Origin: Bacteroides sp. CAG:545
GTDB taxonomy: Bacteria > Bacteroidota > Bacteroidia > Bacteroidales > UBA932
Assembly (NCBI GenBank): GCA_000432515.1
Contig: HF996029.1
Span: 1-35,225 of the forward strand
Direction: 5' to 3'
DNA: 35,225 nucleotides
Under the pieces are notes generated by a model. The model was not told the DNA's origin and searched no databases. It saw only the letters and a list, made by a program, of their open reading frames with translations. The position numbers and the translations under genes were made by a program. Of this stretch, positions 24,337-33,768 are shown piece after piece; position 1 is the first letter of the stretch; every line of letters begins with the position of its first letter.

Positions 24337-25524
24337 CTATTTCAGCACACCGAGTTCCTTGCCGACCTTGATGAATGCGTCAATGCACTTGTCGAGATGC
24401 TCCTTCTTGTGAGCCGCAGAAAGCTGCACGCGGATACGGGCCTGGTCCTTAGGCACTACCGGATAGTAGAAGCCGGTAACATAGATGCCTTCTTCCTGCA
24501 TCTTGGCCGCGAACACCTGTGAAAGACGCGCATCGTAAAGCATCACTGCGCAGATGGCGCTCTGAGTCGGCTTGATGTCGAAACCTGCAGCCATCATCCT
24601 GTCTCTGAAGTAGTTGACATTCTCCACGAGACGGTCATGCAGCTCGTTGCTTTCCTTCAGGATGCGGAAAACTTCCAGGCTTGCGCCGATGATGCAAGGA
24701 GCCAATGAATTGGAGAAAAGATAAGGACGGCTTCTCTGCCTGAGAAGGTCAATGATTTCCTTTCTTCCTGTGGTGAATCCTCCCATAGCGCCGCCGAAAG
24801 CCTTGCCGAGAGTACCGGTGTAGATATCGACCCTGCCATAGGTGTCAGTGAGCTCGCTTACACCGTGACCGGTAGCGCCTACCACACCTGCTGAATGAGA
24901 CTCGTCCACCATCACGAGGGCATCGTATTTCTCCGCCAGCTCGCAGATCTTGTCCACCGGAGCCACGTTTCCGTCCATGGAGAACACTCCGTCAGTGGCG
25001 ATAATCCTGAACCTCTGGGCCTGAGCCTCCTGCAGACAACGCTCGAGATCGGCCATATCAGCATTGGCATAACGGTATCTCTTCGCTTTGCAGAGCCTTA
25101 CGCCGTCGATGATGGACGCATGGTTCAATGTATCGGAAATGATGGCATCTTCCTCAGTCAGAAGCGGTTCGAAGACTCCTCCGTTGGCATCGAAGCAAGC
25201 GGCATAGAGGATGGTGTCTTCAGTATGGAAATACTCGCTGATCGCCTTTTCCAGCTGCTTGTGGATGTCCTGTGTTCCGCAGATGAAACGTACTGAAGCC
25301 ATACCGAAACCGCGTTTCTCCATCATTGCCGCGGAAGCTTTGACAAGTCTCGGGTCATTTGCCAGTCCGAGATAGTTGTTGGCACAGAAGTTAAGCACTT
25401 CTTTTCCAGCGACATCGATAACTGCTGACTGTGAACTCTCTATCAGGCGTTCTTCCTTATAGAGTCCCGCCTCGCGAATCTCAGTGAGAGTCTTGCTGAG
25501 ATGCTCTTTCATTTTTCCGTACAT
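24337..25524 (-). CDS. kbl: Glycine C-acetyltransferase (2-amino-3-ketobutyrate CoA ligase)
   Basis: A 395-residue PLP enzyme of the alpha-oxoamine synthase family. It starts MYGKMKEHLSKTLTEIREAG, continues with GLYKEERLIESSQ and FCANNYLGLANDP as in Kbl, has the cofactor-binding MVDESHSAGVVG stretch, and the PLP lysine is in GTLGKAFGGA (Lys241). The sequence matches Kbl rather than KAS-type biotin or heme enzymes over its whole length. It cleaves 2-amino-3-ketobutyrate with CoA to glycine and acetyl-CoA, the second step of threonine breakdown. The divergent neighbour is the threonine dehydrogenase that makes its substrate. Confidence 0.93.
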   Translation of the reverse strand: MYGKMKEHLSKTLTEIREAGLYKEERLIESSQSAVIDVAGKEVLNFCANNYLGLANDPRLVKASAAMMEKRGFGMASVRFICGTQDIHKQLEKAISEYFHTEDTILYAACFDANGGVFEPLLTEEDAIISDTLNHASIIDGVRLCKAKRYRYANADMADLERCLQEAQAQRFRIIATDGVFSMDGNVAPVDKICELAEKYDALVMVDESHSAGVVGATGHGVSELTDTYGRVDIYTGTLGKAFGGAMGGFTTGRKEIIDLLRQRSRPYLFSNSLAPCIIGASLEVFRILKESNELHDRLVENVNYFRDRMMAAGFDIKPTQSAICAVMLYDARLSQVFAAKMQEEGIYVTGFYYPVVPKDQARIRVQLSAAHKKEHLDKCIDAFIKVGKELGVLK

Positions 25525-25730
25525 TATAAAGTCTGTTTTGTGTAAAGTCTTTTTGTCTTGGCAAATTACGGATTAAAATTGAATTTTCCATATAGGAATG
25601 ATGAAAAAAACTGCTTACTTTTGTGAGTAACTCTTTTTAAAGGATTACATAAAGGATTACATTAAAGAGTCACATAAGATTGGTTAACAGGGGAAAGCAG
25701 CATTTCCCAAGAAAATGTATCACATCAAAA
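25525..25730. promoter_or_regulatory. Divergent kbl-tdh control region
   Basis: On the plus strand TACTTTTG (25616-25623) fits a -7 box for tdh, giving a leader of roughly 100 bases; no -33 box was found at normal spacing. In the leader, AAAGGATTACAT occurs twice head to tail (25639-25650 and 25651-25662), followed by the looser copy AAAGAGTCACAT (25664-25675). These direct repeats are a possible operator. On the other strand, TAATTTG (25563-25569) is one base short of a -7 box for kbl. Confidence 0.4.
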
Positions 25731-26687
25731 ATGAAAAAAATTCTCATCATCGGAGCTACAGGACAGATAGGTTCTGAACTGTCAATGGAATTGCGCAGCC
25801 GTTATGGCAATGACAATGTTGTAGTCGGTTATATTCACGGCAGCGAGCCGAAAGGAATTCTGAAAGAGTCCGGTCCCTGTGAGGTGGTGGATGTCACTGA
25901 CGGGGAAATGATTGCCTCCGTGGTGGAGAAGTATCATATTGACACTATATATAATCTTGCGGCACTGCTTTCAGTGGTAGCCGAGTCCAAACCCAAGCTC
26001 GCATGGAAAATCGGCATTGACGGCCTGTGGAACGTGCTGGAAGTGGCCAGAGAAAAAAGATGTGCCGTATTCACGCCGAGTTCCATCGGCTCCTTCGGCC
26101 CGACCACCCCGCACGTGGGAACTCCTCAGGACACCATACAGAGGCCCAGGACAATGTACGGAGTCTCCAAGGTTACGACCGAGCTCCTGAGCGACTATTA
26201 TTTCCTCAAATATGGCGTGGACACACGTGCAGTGAGATTTCCGGGCCTGATTTCCAATGTCACGCTCCCGGGAGGCGGCACCACGGACTACGCTGTGGAC
26301 ATCTATTATTCTGCAGTCAAAGGTGAGAAGTTCATCTGCCCGCTGAAACCGGGTACATTTATGGACATGATGTACATGCCGGATGCGCTGAACGCCGCCA
26401 TCAGTCTCATGGAAGCAGATCCTTCAAGGCTAATACACAGGAACGCATTCAACATCGCGTCCATGAGTTTCGCTCCTGAAAACATATACGAAGCCATCCG
26501 CAAGGAAATACCTTCTTTCGAGATGGAATATGCCCCGGACCCGCTCAAGCAGAGCATTGCAGACAGCTGGCCGGACAGCATGGACGACAGTTGCGCCCGT
26601 GCGGAATGGGACTGGAAACCGGAATATGATCTGGAGTCGATGACCAGGGACATGATTTCCAAGCTCAAGGTGAAACTCTCCCTGTAA
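25731..26687 (+). CDS. tdh: L-threonine 3-dehydrogenase, SDR (epimerase-like) type
   Basis: From the ATG at 25731 the product has 318 residues and begins MKKILIIGATGQIGSELSMEL with the NAD-binding GATGQIG at 8-14. The catalytic Tyr-x3-Lys is in MYGVSKVTTE (Tyr143, Lys147), and TPSSIGSFGPTTP, RFPGLIS and PGGGTTDYAVDIYY are stretches shared by the SDR-type threonine dehydrogenases, distinct from the zinc-containing E. coli Tdh. It oxidises L-threonine to 2-amino-3-ketobutyrate with NAD. An upstream in-frame GTG-like or ATG start at 25680 would only add a low-quality 17-residue tail. Divergent from kbl, its pathway partner; metH follows after 26 bases. Confidence 0.92.
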   Translation: MKKILIIGATGQIGSELSMELRSRYGNDNVVVGYIHGSEPKGILKESGPCEVVDVTDGEMIASVVEKYHIDTIYNLAALLSVVAESKPKLAWKIGIDGLWNVLEVAREKRCAVFTPSSIGSFGPTTPHVGTPQDTIQRPRTMYGVSKVTTELLSDYYFLKYGVDTRAVRFPGLISNVTLPGGGTTDYAVDIYYSAVKGEKFICPLKPGTFMDMMYMPDALNAAISLMEADPSRLIHRNAFNIASMSFAPENIYEAIRKEIPSFEMEYAPDPLKQSIADSWPDSMDDSCARAEWDWKPEYDLESMTRDMISKLKVKLSL

Positions 26688-26713
26688 CGGCTTCCGCAAT
26701 CAACTCGAAAACG

Positions 26714-29700
26714 ATGCTTGACAAAGACTTTTTCAATGGACGCATCATCATTCTGGATGGCGCTATGGGTACGATGCTTCAGCGATACGGACTCGCTGAA
26801 GAGGATTTCCACACAGATATCATTGACAGTCAAGCAGTCAGAGAGCTCAAGGGAAACAATGAATGCCTGAATCTCTCGCACCCTGAGATAATCAGGGAGA
26901 TTCACCTCGAATACATAAAGGCCGGGGCGGACATCATCGAGAGCAATACTTTCAGTGCCAACAAGATATCCCAGAAAGAATACGGAACCGAGGCTTTGGC
27001 CTACAAAATGGCCTTTGAAGGAGCACGCATTGCAAGACAGGCGGCCGATTCGGTAACGGAAAGACGTATCCTTGTGGCGGGCAGCGTGGGTCCCACATCC
27101 AAATCCCTCAGCCTTGCTCCGGACATCAACCGCCCGGAAGTCAGGCCTTACAGTTTCAGGGACATGGTCTCGGCATACGACGAACAGATACGCGGACTGG
27201 TCGATGGCGGAGCGGACCTGATATTGATAGAGACCTGTTTCGATGCGCTTAATACGAAGGCCGCGCTCTACGCACTGGAAAACATCACCGGAAACGGCAG
27301 TTTCCCTGCGATAGTCTCCGTTTCTGTCAATGACAAGAGCGGAAGGACATTGACCGGACAGACCGTCAAGGCATTCTACACATCGGTCAGCCACTACCCT
27401 CTCAAGGCATTCGGACTCAACTGTTCACTCGGAGCCGAGGACCTCACTCCCCTCGTGGAAGAAGTGGCAGGTTTCGCCGGATGTCCCGTCATCTGCTATC
27501 CTAACGCGGGTCTGCCTAATGAAATGGGCGGTTACGATGAGACGCCTCAGCAGATGGGCAGCGCCGTCAGGGCAATGGCAGAAAAAGGCATTGTCAATAT
27601 CGTGGGCGGATGCTGCGGCACTTCGCCTGAGCATATAGCTGCGATTTCCGAGGCTGTAAAGGGCATCAGTCCAAGAAGACTTACGAATGATACCGAAAGG
27701 GATGGCAAAATCCTGACAGTTAGCGGATTGGAGGCAGTCAGCATTGACCTGAAGAACAGCAATTTCACGAATATCGGAGAACGCACGAACGTGGCGGGCT
27801 CGAGAAAATTCGCAAGGCTGATAGCAGCCGGCGACTATGAGGCCGGTCTTCAGATTGCAGCAGAGCAGATAGAGAACGGCGCAGCCATCATTGACATAAA
27901 CATGGACGACGCGATGCTGGACAGCCGCGCCTGCATGGAGAAATTCGTGAGATACATTTCCAACGACCCGGCTGTGGCGAAGGCGGCGCTGATGATCGAT
28001 TCTTCGCATTGGAACACCATCGTCGCGGGTCTGGAAAACGCTCAGGGCAAATGCATTGTGAACTCCATAAGCCTGAAGGAGGGCGAGGAGGCGTTCCTGA
28101 AAAAAGCAGAAGAAATACACAGACTCGGGGCTGCAATGGTGGTGATGGCCTTCGACGAACAAGGACAGGCCACCACATTTGACAGGAAAACAGAAATCTG
28201 CCGGAGGGCTTACGGGCTGCTCACGGAAAGACTGGCTATCCCGCCTCAGGATATTATTTTCGATGTCAATGTCCTTTCGGTCGGAACCGGCATTGCCGAA
28301 CACGCGCGCTACGGAATCGACTTCATCGAGGCGGTGAGATGGATAAAGGCGAATCTGCCGGGTGCATATACTTCGGGCGGCATCTCCAACCTGTCGTTCG
28401 CATTCAGGGGAAACAATCCGGTTCGCGAGGCCATGCACTCGATTTTTCTCTACCATGCCGTAAATGCCGGGCTGGATATGGGTATCGTGAATCCGGGCAT
28501 GCTGCAGGTATATGACGACATTGAACCGGACCTGAAACAGAAGGCGGAAGATGTCATTCTGGACAGGGACCCTGATGCCACTGAGAGACTGATAGGCAAG
28601 GCTCAGGAGATAATGGCGGCCAAGGAGGCTGCTGCTCAGGGGATTGGCCCGAACGCCGCACAGCCGGGGACTGAGAAAGCCGCCACAGCTGAGGAACGGA
28701 TAAAGGAGGCATTGGTCAAAGGCAGGAATACCGGGCTTGAGGAGGACGTTCTCGACTGCTACCGCAGATACGGAACTGCCGTAAAGGTGATTGAAGGACC
28801 TCTGATGGATGGGATGGAGCGTGTCGGTGAGCTGTTCGGAGCCGGAAAGATGTTCCTGCCTCAGGTGGTGAAATCAGCCAAGATCATGAAGGACGCGGTG
28901 GCAGTGCTGGAGCCTTATATGAGCGGAGACAGTGACTCAGGCTCGGGCAGGCCGGTAATCATCAATGCCACGGTCAAGGGTGATGTACACGATATCGGAA
29001 AGAACATCACGGGCATAGTATTGGGCTGCAACGGGTTCAATGTCATTGACTTGGGTGTGATGGTGGAGAAGGAGAGGATATTGGACGAGGCGGTAAGGCA
29101 TCACGCTTCCATCATCGGGGCCAGCGGACTTATCACTCCTTCGCTTTTCCAGATGGAAGAACTCTGCCGTGAAATGACCAGGAGAGGGCTGGACATTCCG
29201 CTGTTCATAGGCGGCGCCACAACCTCTGCGCTTCATACTGCCGTAAAACTCGCTCCTCTCTACTCTCACGTGTTCTATGCGCAGGATGCTTCCACGTCGG
29301 CGGTCATGGCCAAGAAATGTCTGATGAACAGGGAGAAATTCGAGGCGGAAGAGCATGCTGCTCAGGAACACATCAGGAGCCTGTACGAGAGCAGGCCTCA
29401 TACTGATGCCGAAAGTGCTGCCCCAGCCGCATTCCCGGAAGACTCTTACCTCAAGGCGGAAGAATATGATTTCCAGGACATTCCGGCAATGGAACTGGGC
29501 ATTGACCAGGTAATGCCGCATTTCGACTGGAGAATGTTTCTGGCTATCTGGGGCTTCAAATACGGACAGGAACTTCCGGATGACCCGGAGATAAACAAGA
29601 TATTGGCAGAAGGCAAGACCGTCCTGGAGCGATTCCGCACGAGGCACGAAGTGCTGATCCGGCTTTCGTTCAGGTCAATGCTTGCGCGACGGAAGGGAAA

Positions 29701-30298
29701 TGACATTGACGCGAAATATGGTTCCGGCGGGGATGAGGTCAATGTGGTTTTCCCTATGATGAGACAGGAAAAGGCCGGCAAGAGCGTGGACGGACGTCCT
29801 GTGAGACTTTCGCTGGCGGATTTCGTGCCGGAAAAGAGTTACGGGCCGATGGGCGCTTTCGCCGCAAGCGTACAGACCTGTCACACAGGCTGTTGCACAT
29901 GCGGCTGTTTCGAATCGATGCTTGACCGGGCAGTGCGCGTCACATTGGCAGAAGCCGCCTCCATCTGGCTGGACAAGCATCTGGAGGAGCATCTGCATCC
30001 TGGGGCCCAGCGGAAATTCAGAATCGTGAAACCTGCTGCGGGATATCTCAGCTGTCCTGACCACACCCTGAAACGGGACATCCTGAACATTCTGCCTGAG
30101 GCGGAGAAGTTGGGCATCCGGCTTACGGAGAGCTGCGCGATGATTCCTGACGCATCCGTCTGCGGTTTCGTGTTTATCCATCCCGAGGCCACGTATCCTG
30201 AGATACACAGGCTTTCAAAAGAGGATTTCGAGGACTACAGGGAAAGACGCGGAATGAGCGAGGAGCAGGCCCGCCAATTCCTCGGACACCTGCTGTAA
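26714..30298 (+). CDS. metH: Cobalamin-dependent methionine synthase
   Basis: A 1194-residue protein, close to the usual length (E. coli about 1227), with all four modules. The homocysteine-binding module has the zinc cysteines in NCSLG (Cys237) and GGCCGTSPEH (Cys300, Cys301). The methyl-tetrahydrofolate (pterin) module follows, with TNIGERTNVAGS and DINMDDAMLD. The cobalamin module has DVHDIGK (about 757-763), whose His binds cobalt. The C-terminal S-adenosylmethionine reactivation module ends near the stop (CAMIPDASVCGFVFIHPEA). It transfers methyl from 5-methyltetrahydrofolate to homocysteine. The small gap to tdh and the 35-base gap to metF suggest one transcript. Confidence 0.97.
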   Translation: MLDKDFFNGRIIILDGAMGTMLQRYGLAEEDFHTDIIDSQAVRELKGNNECLNLSHPEIIREIHLEYIKAGADIIESNTFSANKISQKEYGTEALAYKMAFEGARIARQAADSVTERRILVAGSVGPTSKSLSLAPDINRPEVRPYSFRDMVSAYDEQIRGLVDGGADLILIETCFDALNTKAALYALENITGNGSFPAIVSVSVNDKSGRTLTGQTVKAFYTSVSHYPLKAFGLNCSLGAEDLTPLVEEVAGFAGCPVICYPNAGLPNEMGGYDETPQQMGSAVRAMAEKGIVNIVGGCCGTSPEHIAAISEAVKGISPRRLTNDTERDGKILTVSGLEAVSIDLKNSNFTNIGERTNVAGSRKFARLIAAGDYEAGLQIAAEQIENGAAIIDINMDDAMLDSRACMEKFVRYISNDPAVAKAALMIDSSHWNTIVAGLENAQGKCIVNSISLKEGEEAFLKKAEEIHRLGAAMVVMAFDEQGQATTFDRKTEICRRAYGLLTERLAIPPQDIIFDVNVLSVGTGIAEHARYGIDFIEAVRWIKANLPGAYTSGGISNLSFAFRGNNPVREAMHSIFLYHAVNAGLDMGIVNPGMLQVYDDIEPDLKQKAEDVILDRDPDATERLIGKAQEIMAAKEAAAQGIGPNAAQPGTEKAATAEERIKEALVKGRNTGLEEDVLDCYRRYGTAVKVIEGPLMDGMERVGELFGAGKMFLPQVVKSAKIMKDAVAVLEPYMSGDSDSGSGRPVIINATVKGDVHDIGKNITGIVLGCNGFNVIDLGVMVEKERILDEAVRHHASIIGASGLITPSLFQMEELCREMTRRGLDIPLFIGGATTSALHTAVKLAPLYSHVFYAQDASTSAVMAKKCLMNREKFEAEEHAAQEHIRSLYESRPHTDAESAAPAAFPEDSYLKAEEYDFQDIPAMELGIDQVMPHFDWRMFLAIWGFKYGQELPDDPEINKILAEGKTVLERFRTRHEVLIRLSFRSMLARRKGNDIDAKYGSGGDEVNVVFPMMRQEKAGKSVDGRPVRLSLADFVPEKSYGPMGAFAASVQTCHTGCCTCGCFESMLDRAVRVTLAEAASIWLDKHLEEHLHPGAQRKFRIVKPAAGYLSCPDHTLKRDILNILPEAEKLGIRLTESCAMIPDASVCGFVFIHPEATYPEIHRLSKEDFEDYRERRGMSEEQARQFLGHLL

Positions 30299-30333
30299 TC
30301 ATAAGAGTATGCACCATTCTAAATGAACAGGCT

Positions 30334-31260
30334 ATGAAAATTTCTGAAATACTTACAGGCAGCAAGCATACATTTCCTTCGATAGAGATAGTTCCGCCGC
30401 TCAACGGTATGAGCAAGACTGAACTTCTCGACAAGGTGCGCACGTTTATGGAGTTCAGTCCCAAATACATAAACATCACCTGCCACAGGGACGAATATGC
30501 TTTCCGAAGAGAAAGCGACGGCACATACACGAGACATCTGGTCAGGAACAGGATCAGCGAAGTGGCTGTATGCGCGGCCATCCAGGCGGAATTCGATATC
30601 GACGCGGTGCCTCACGTAATCTGCGGCGGCACGTCAGCTGAAGAAATCGAAAGCGACCTGTACAATTACAGGTTCCTCGGTATCAGCAACTTGATGGCGC
30701 TGCGAGGCGATTCGGTAAGCGGAGAGAAGAGGTTCACTCCCCACCCTTCCGGCTACAGTCATGCCAATGAACTGGTAGAGGCCATCAGGCGGTTCGATGC
30801 CCAGAGTGAAGAATCGTTCTGTATCGGCGTAGGCGGATATCCGGAGAAACATTTCGAATGCGCCAACATTGAAACGGACATCCTGAACCTGAAGAGGAAA
30901 GTGGATGCAGGGGCGGACTACATCATCACGCAGATGTTCTTCGACAATTCCGTGTTCTACAGCTATGTGGAGAAATGCCGCAAGGCCGGTATCAATGTCC
31001 CGATTATCCCGGGACTCAAGCCGTTGTCTTCCCCTAAGCAGATAGCACTGCTGCCCCAGTCTTTCTCTCTGGATATTCCCAAAGAGCTGACAGACGCGGT
31101 AAGGGACGCGGGAGATGACAAGGAAGAAGTCTATCGGATCGGTACCGAGTGGTGCATAAAACAATGCAAGGACCTCATAAAGAATGAAGTCCCTGCCGTG
31201 CATTTCTATACTATGGGCAAAACCCGGAACATCACGCAGATAATGCGTGAATGTTTCTGA
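30334..31260 (+). CDS. metF: 5,10-methylenetetrahydrofolate reductase
   Basis: A 308-residue TIM-barrel flavoprotein starting MKISEILTGSKHTFPSIEIVPP, with CHRDEYAFRRE, HVICGGTSAEEIESDLYNY and LMALRGDSVSGEKRF, and the ITQMFFDNSVFYSYVEKCRKAG stretch that holds FAD-binding and folate contacts in MetF. It makes the 5-methyltetrahydrofolate used by MetH. It starts 35 bases after metH and ends three bases from the convergent lipoprotein gene, with no hairpin terminator in between. Confidence 0.94.
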   Translation: MKISEILTGSKHTFPSIEIVPPLNGMSKTELLDKVRTFMEFSPKYINITCHRDEYAFRRESDGTYTRHLVRNRISEVAVCAAIQAEFDIDAVPHVICGGTSAEEIESDLYNYRFLGISNLMALRGDSVSGEKRFTPHPSGYSHANELVEAIRRFDAQSEESFCIGVGGYPEKHFECANIETDILNLKRKVDAGADYIITQMFFDNSVFYSYVEKCRKAGINVPIIPGLKPLSSPKQIALLPQSFSLDIPKELTDAVRDAGDDKEEVYRIGTEWCIKQCKDLIKNEVPAVHFYTMGKTRNITQIMRECF

Positions 31261-31263
31261 GCA

Positions 31264-32562
31264 TTACCTCACGAAATTCATCGCTACAGCAAATTCTGTA
31301 GTATTCGCCCAGACGGCCTTGAGGTCGGACGGCTTTGTCAGTCTGAATACTCCCATGAGGGTCTGAAGTTTCTGAAGCTCAGCCTTCTGCTCCTCTGTAA
31401 GATCAGGATTCTTGGCCATTTCCTCGAGTTTCTTGTCGAGCTGGTCCAGCAATGGAAGCAGCGGTTTCACTATAGGATCGCAAAGCTCCTTGTCCATGAA
31501 GAGCTGCAGAGAATTGTCTGTAACCACATATTTCATTACCAAGCCGTTGGCCATGAAATTCTTGATGACCGGCAGTATTTCTTTAGGGTCAATGCCCAAT
31601 TTCTGAAGTTCTTCAAGGAGTTCGCTCAAACCGGACAGGTCAGCTGCCCTGGTCACGAACGCATCAGCCTGTGCTCCTTCCATTTCTGACAATGCAGCGA
31701 TATTAGGCAGAACGAAAAGGTTTCCTCCGTTCGCATACCAGAAAGCCAAGTTTGCAGGCGGAAGGTCTATCCATTCTGTGTGGGTGGTCGGAACGAAATG
31801 ATATTTGCCGTCAGGACCGACAAGACTCTTGATGATTCCTTCAAACTCCTTCATATCAGGAATTCCTGAATTGCCTGAATCCTCGTCAGATTCCCAAAAT
31901 CTTGCAGTCACGTTTCCGTCCTCTGTAAATGAAAGCCGGTCAAGCTGGTCAGCAAGCTGAACACTACCAAATATACTGAGCATCTTGCCCATCATGGCTG
32001 CACTGACAGCGTAATCACCACTTGCTGCCCAGGTAATCTGCAAAGGAGTTACCACAGGCACTCCGTCCTTATCAGGAGCAGCCTCTCTGAGCAGATTCCA
32101 GTCTCCTTCCATGCCGCCTTTTGCGACTACTTTCGTTGCTGCCTTGACGGAGATTTTCTCATTGCCGTCGATTTCACCCTCTACGGACACTGTGTATATA
32201 GGTGTCTTGCCTGCACTGAACAATGACATGACTGCCATATTGTAGATGTTGCCTTCACCGGTGAATGTCCATTTCGAGTCACCGGTATTCTTCAGATTCA
32301 CATTGACTGCGACAGAAGAAGCGCAAGGAATGACATTGTTCATCTGGAGGACGCCTTCGGTCGCGCTGGATGCCGTCAATTTCACATTTCCCATGCTTAC
32401 AGGTATGGAATTGACTGACATTTCAGCTTTTCCGCTTTCTGCGGTAAACTGATTTGACGGAATATCTTTCCAATTTTCATCGGACTTGCTGTCTTTGTTA
32501 CAGCTGGCAAATACTCCCAAGAGAGCAAGCATGAGTCCTGAATACAATAAACTACGTTTCAT
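31264..32562 (-). CDS. DUF4925-like Bacteroidetes lipoprotein
   Basis: From the ATG at 32562 the product has 432 residues and starts MKRSLLYSGLMLALLGVFASC, a lipoprotein signal with Cys21, followed by the charged NKDSKSDENWKD linker. An in-frame start at 32619 adds 19 residues ahead of the signal and is rejected. The mature part is a repetitive beta-rich protein with long Leu-, Lys- and Glu-rich helices near the end (EELQKLGIDPKEILPVIKN; LEEMAKNPDLTEEQKAEL). It resembles the DUF4925 group of exported Bacteroidales proteins, whose function is not known. Probably surface or periplasm exposed. I am confident of the lipoprotein nature and less of the family name. Confidence 0.75.
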   Translation of the reverse strand: MKRSLLYSGLMLALLGVFASCNKDSKSDENWKDIPSNQFTAESGKAEMSVNSIPVSMGNVKLTASSATEGVLQMNNVIPCASSVAVNVNLKNTGDSKWTFTGEGNIYNMAVMSLFSAGKTPIYTVSVEGEIDGNEKISVKAATKVVAKGGMEGDWNLLREAAPDKDGVPVVTPLQITWAASGDYAVSAAMMGKMLSIFGSVQLADQLDRLSFTEDGNVTARFWESDEDSGNSGIPDMKEFEGIIKSLVGPDGKYHFVPTTHTEWIDLPPANLAFWYANGGNLFVLPNIAALSEMEGAQADAFVTRAADLSGLSELLEELQKLGIDPKEILPVIKNFMANGLVMKYVVTDNSLQLFMDKELCDPIVKPLLPLLDQLDKKLEEMAKNPDLTEEQKAELQKLQTLMGVFRLTKPSDLKAVWANTTEFAVAMNFVR

Positions 32563-32661
32563 ACTAATTATGTTTAAATAAAACTGGGCGACGGCACATA
32601 ATCCTTTGTCACCAAGCAAAGATTCACTGCAAAAATCATACTATGACAGGAATCCGCGATT

Positions 32662-33741
32662 CTACTGGCCGCCGAGACGGGAGAAATATGTCAGCACTTC
32701 TTCCCAAGTCTTGAACGGTTCTTCTCCGAAATGGAGAACGGTTCCCATAAAATCATCAGTACCAAGCCGTTCCGGATATCTGTCGATGAGATAGTCCCCG
32801 AGCAGCATATCCTTTTTATTGGCAATGACCACTCTGTTCCACGCCGGCACGCCAAGTCGTTTTTCCACCCAATGATAGAGTTCCGGAAGACGCTCCGGGG
32901 CATTGAAATCATTGGAAATCAGCACATAAGGAGAGTACTGCTCTGAGAGTTTGGCAAAGGCCTTCACCGCACTCCCGTAAGGCTCCATATCTTCTATGGC
33001 GAGTCCATGAGCCTGTCCGTTTGTCATATCCAGAAGGGTATCTGTCAATGCTATGAGCATCACCTTCTTGGCCCGGTTTTCCTGCATGTCGTCTATCCTT
33101 TCTATCACAGGCATGACCGAATGCAGGAAGACGCTGTCATCCAGATAGTGCTCCCCATTGAACCGGATTGCATTGGGATAATAGGTGGTGAACAGTTCGA
33201 AGGTGCCGGTCACGAGCGTGTCGTGGATACCGAACATTCCGTAAACGCGCTGTTTCTCTTCATTGACCTTCCCGAAGAAGACAGGATCGGAACTGTCGGG
33301 CTCGAGGCCTTCGAAATTGTGCGAAGACACTTCGCGGAACGCTTCTATAAGTCCTTTGTTCACCAGAAAAGATGTCTGTCCGTCGCGCCTTGGATTATGG
33401 AACTCCTGTCGTCCCAAACCATTGTTTTTCAATATGGTATCGGCGAGCTTGAATGCCGGGTTCACGAGAATCCTGTCATATCCGCGCAGCATTTCGGCAT
33501 ACATCGCACCCATCGATGCGCCTATGATCAGGTCCGGATTTTCCGACTCACTAAGTTTTTTAAGCATATCCATGGCCTCGACAGGCTCTACGGGGATGTC
33601 CGGGGCAATGATTTCTGCTGAAGGGAGCAATGTCCCCATTGTCTTTACCGTACCGTTCTGGCCGCTCGAAGCGAAGCCATGCAGATACAGGATCTTCTTC
33701 CCTGACATTATGTCAGGCCTTGCATATTCATACAATTCCAT
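32662..33741 (-). CDS. YqiA/YcfP-like alpha/beta hydrolase fused to a degenerate 5'-nucleotidase-like (HAD) domain
   Basis: From the ATG at 33741 the product has 359 residues; a GTG at 33747 or a later ATG at 33708 (MSGKKILYLHGF) is also possible. Residues 10-200 form a small alpha/beta hydrolase: LYLHGFASSG, the nucleophile elbow GASMGAM, and a GEH near the end as likely catalytic His. The C-terminal half matches NT5C-type deoxyribonucleotidase sequence in GDYLIDRYPERLG and VLHFGEEPFKTWEEVLTYF. Its first motif reads LIALTDTLLD, where the family has DMDG-like aspartates, so phosphatase activity is doubtful. Two domains that usually occur apart are joined here. Ends 99 bases before the DUF4925 gene on the same strand. 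Confidence 0.8.
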   Translation of the reverse strand: MELYEYARPDIMSGKKILYLHGFASSGQNGTVKTMGTLLPSAEIIAPDIPVEPVEAMDMLKKLSESENPDLIIGASMGAMYAEMLRGYDRILVNPAFKLADTILKNNGLGRQEFHNPRRDGQTSFLVNKGLIEAFREVSSHNFEGLEPDSSDPVFFGKVNEEKQRVYGMFGIHDTLVTGTFELFTTYYPNAIRFNGEHYLDDSVFLHSVMPVIERIDDMQENRAKKVMLIALTDTLLDMTNGQAHGLAIEDMEPYGSAVKAFAKLSEQYSPYVLISNDFNAPERLPELYHWVEKRLGVPAWNRVVIANKKDMLLGDYLIDRYPERLGTDDFMGTVLHFGEEPFKTWEEVLTYFSRLGGQ

Positions 33742-33768
33742 ACGCACTCTAATTTGGGGGCAAAATTA

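Noticed and set aside
26688..26713. Cobalamin riboswitch before metH
   Set aside because: The gap between tdh and metH is only 26 bases, far too short.
26306..28456. Two long open frames (362 and 343 codons) opposite tdh and metH
   Set aside because: They lie antisense to conserved metabolic genes and show low-complexity, Cys/His/Arg-rich sequence without any domain.
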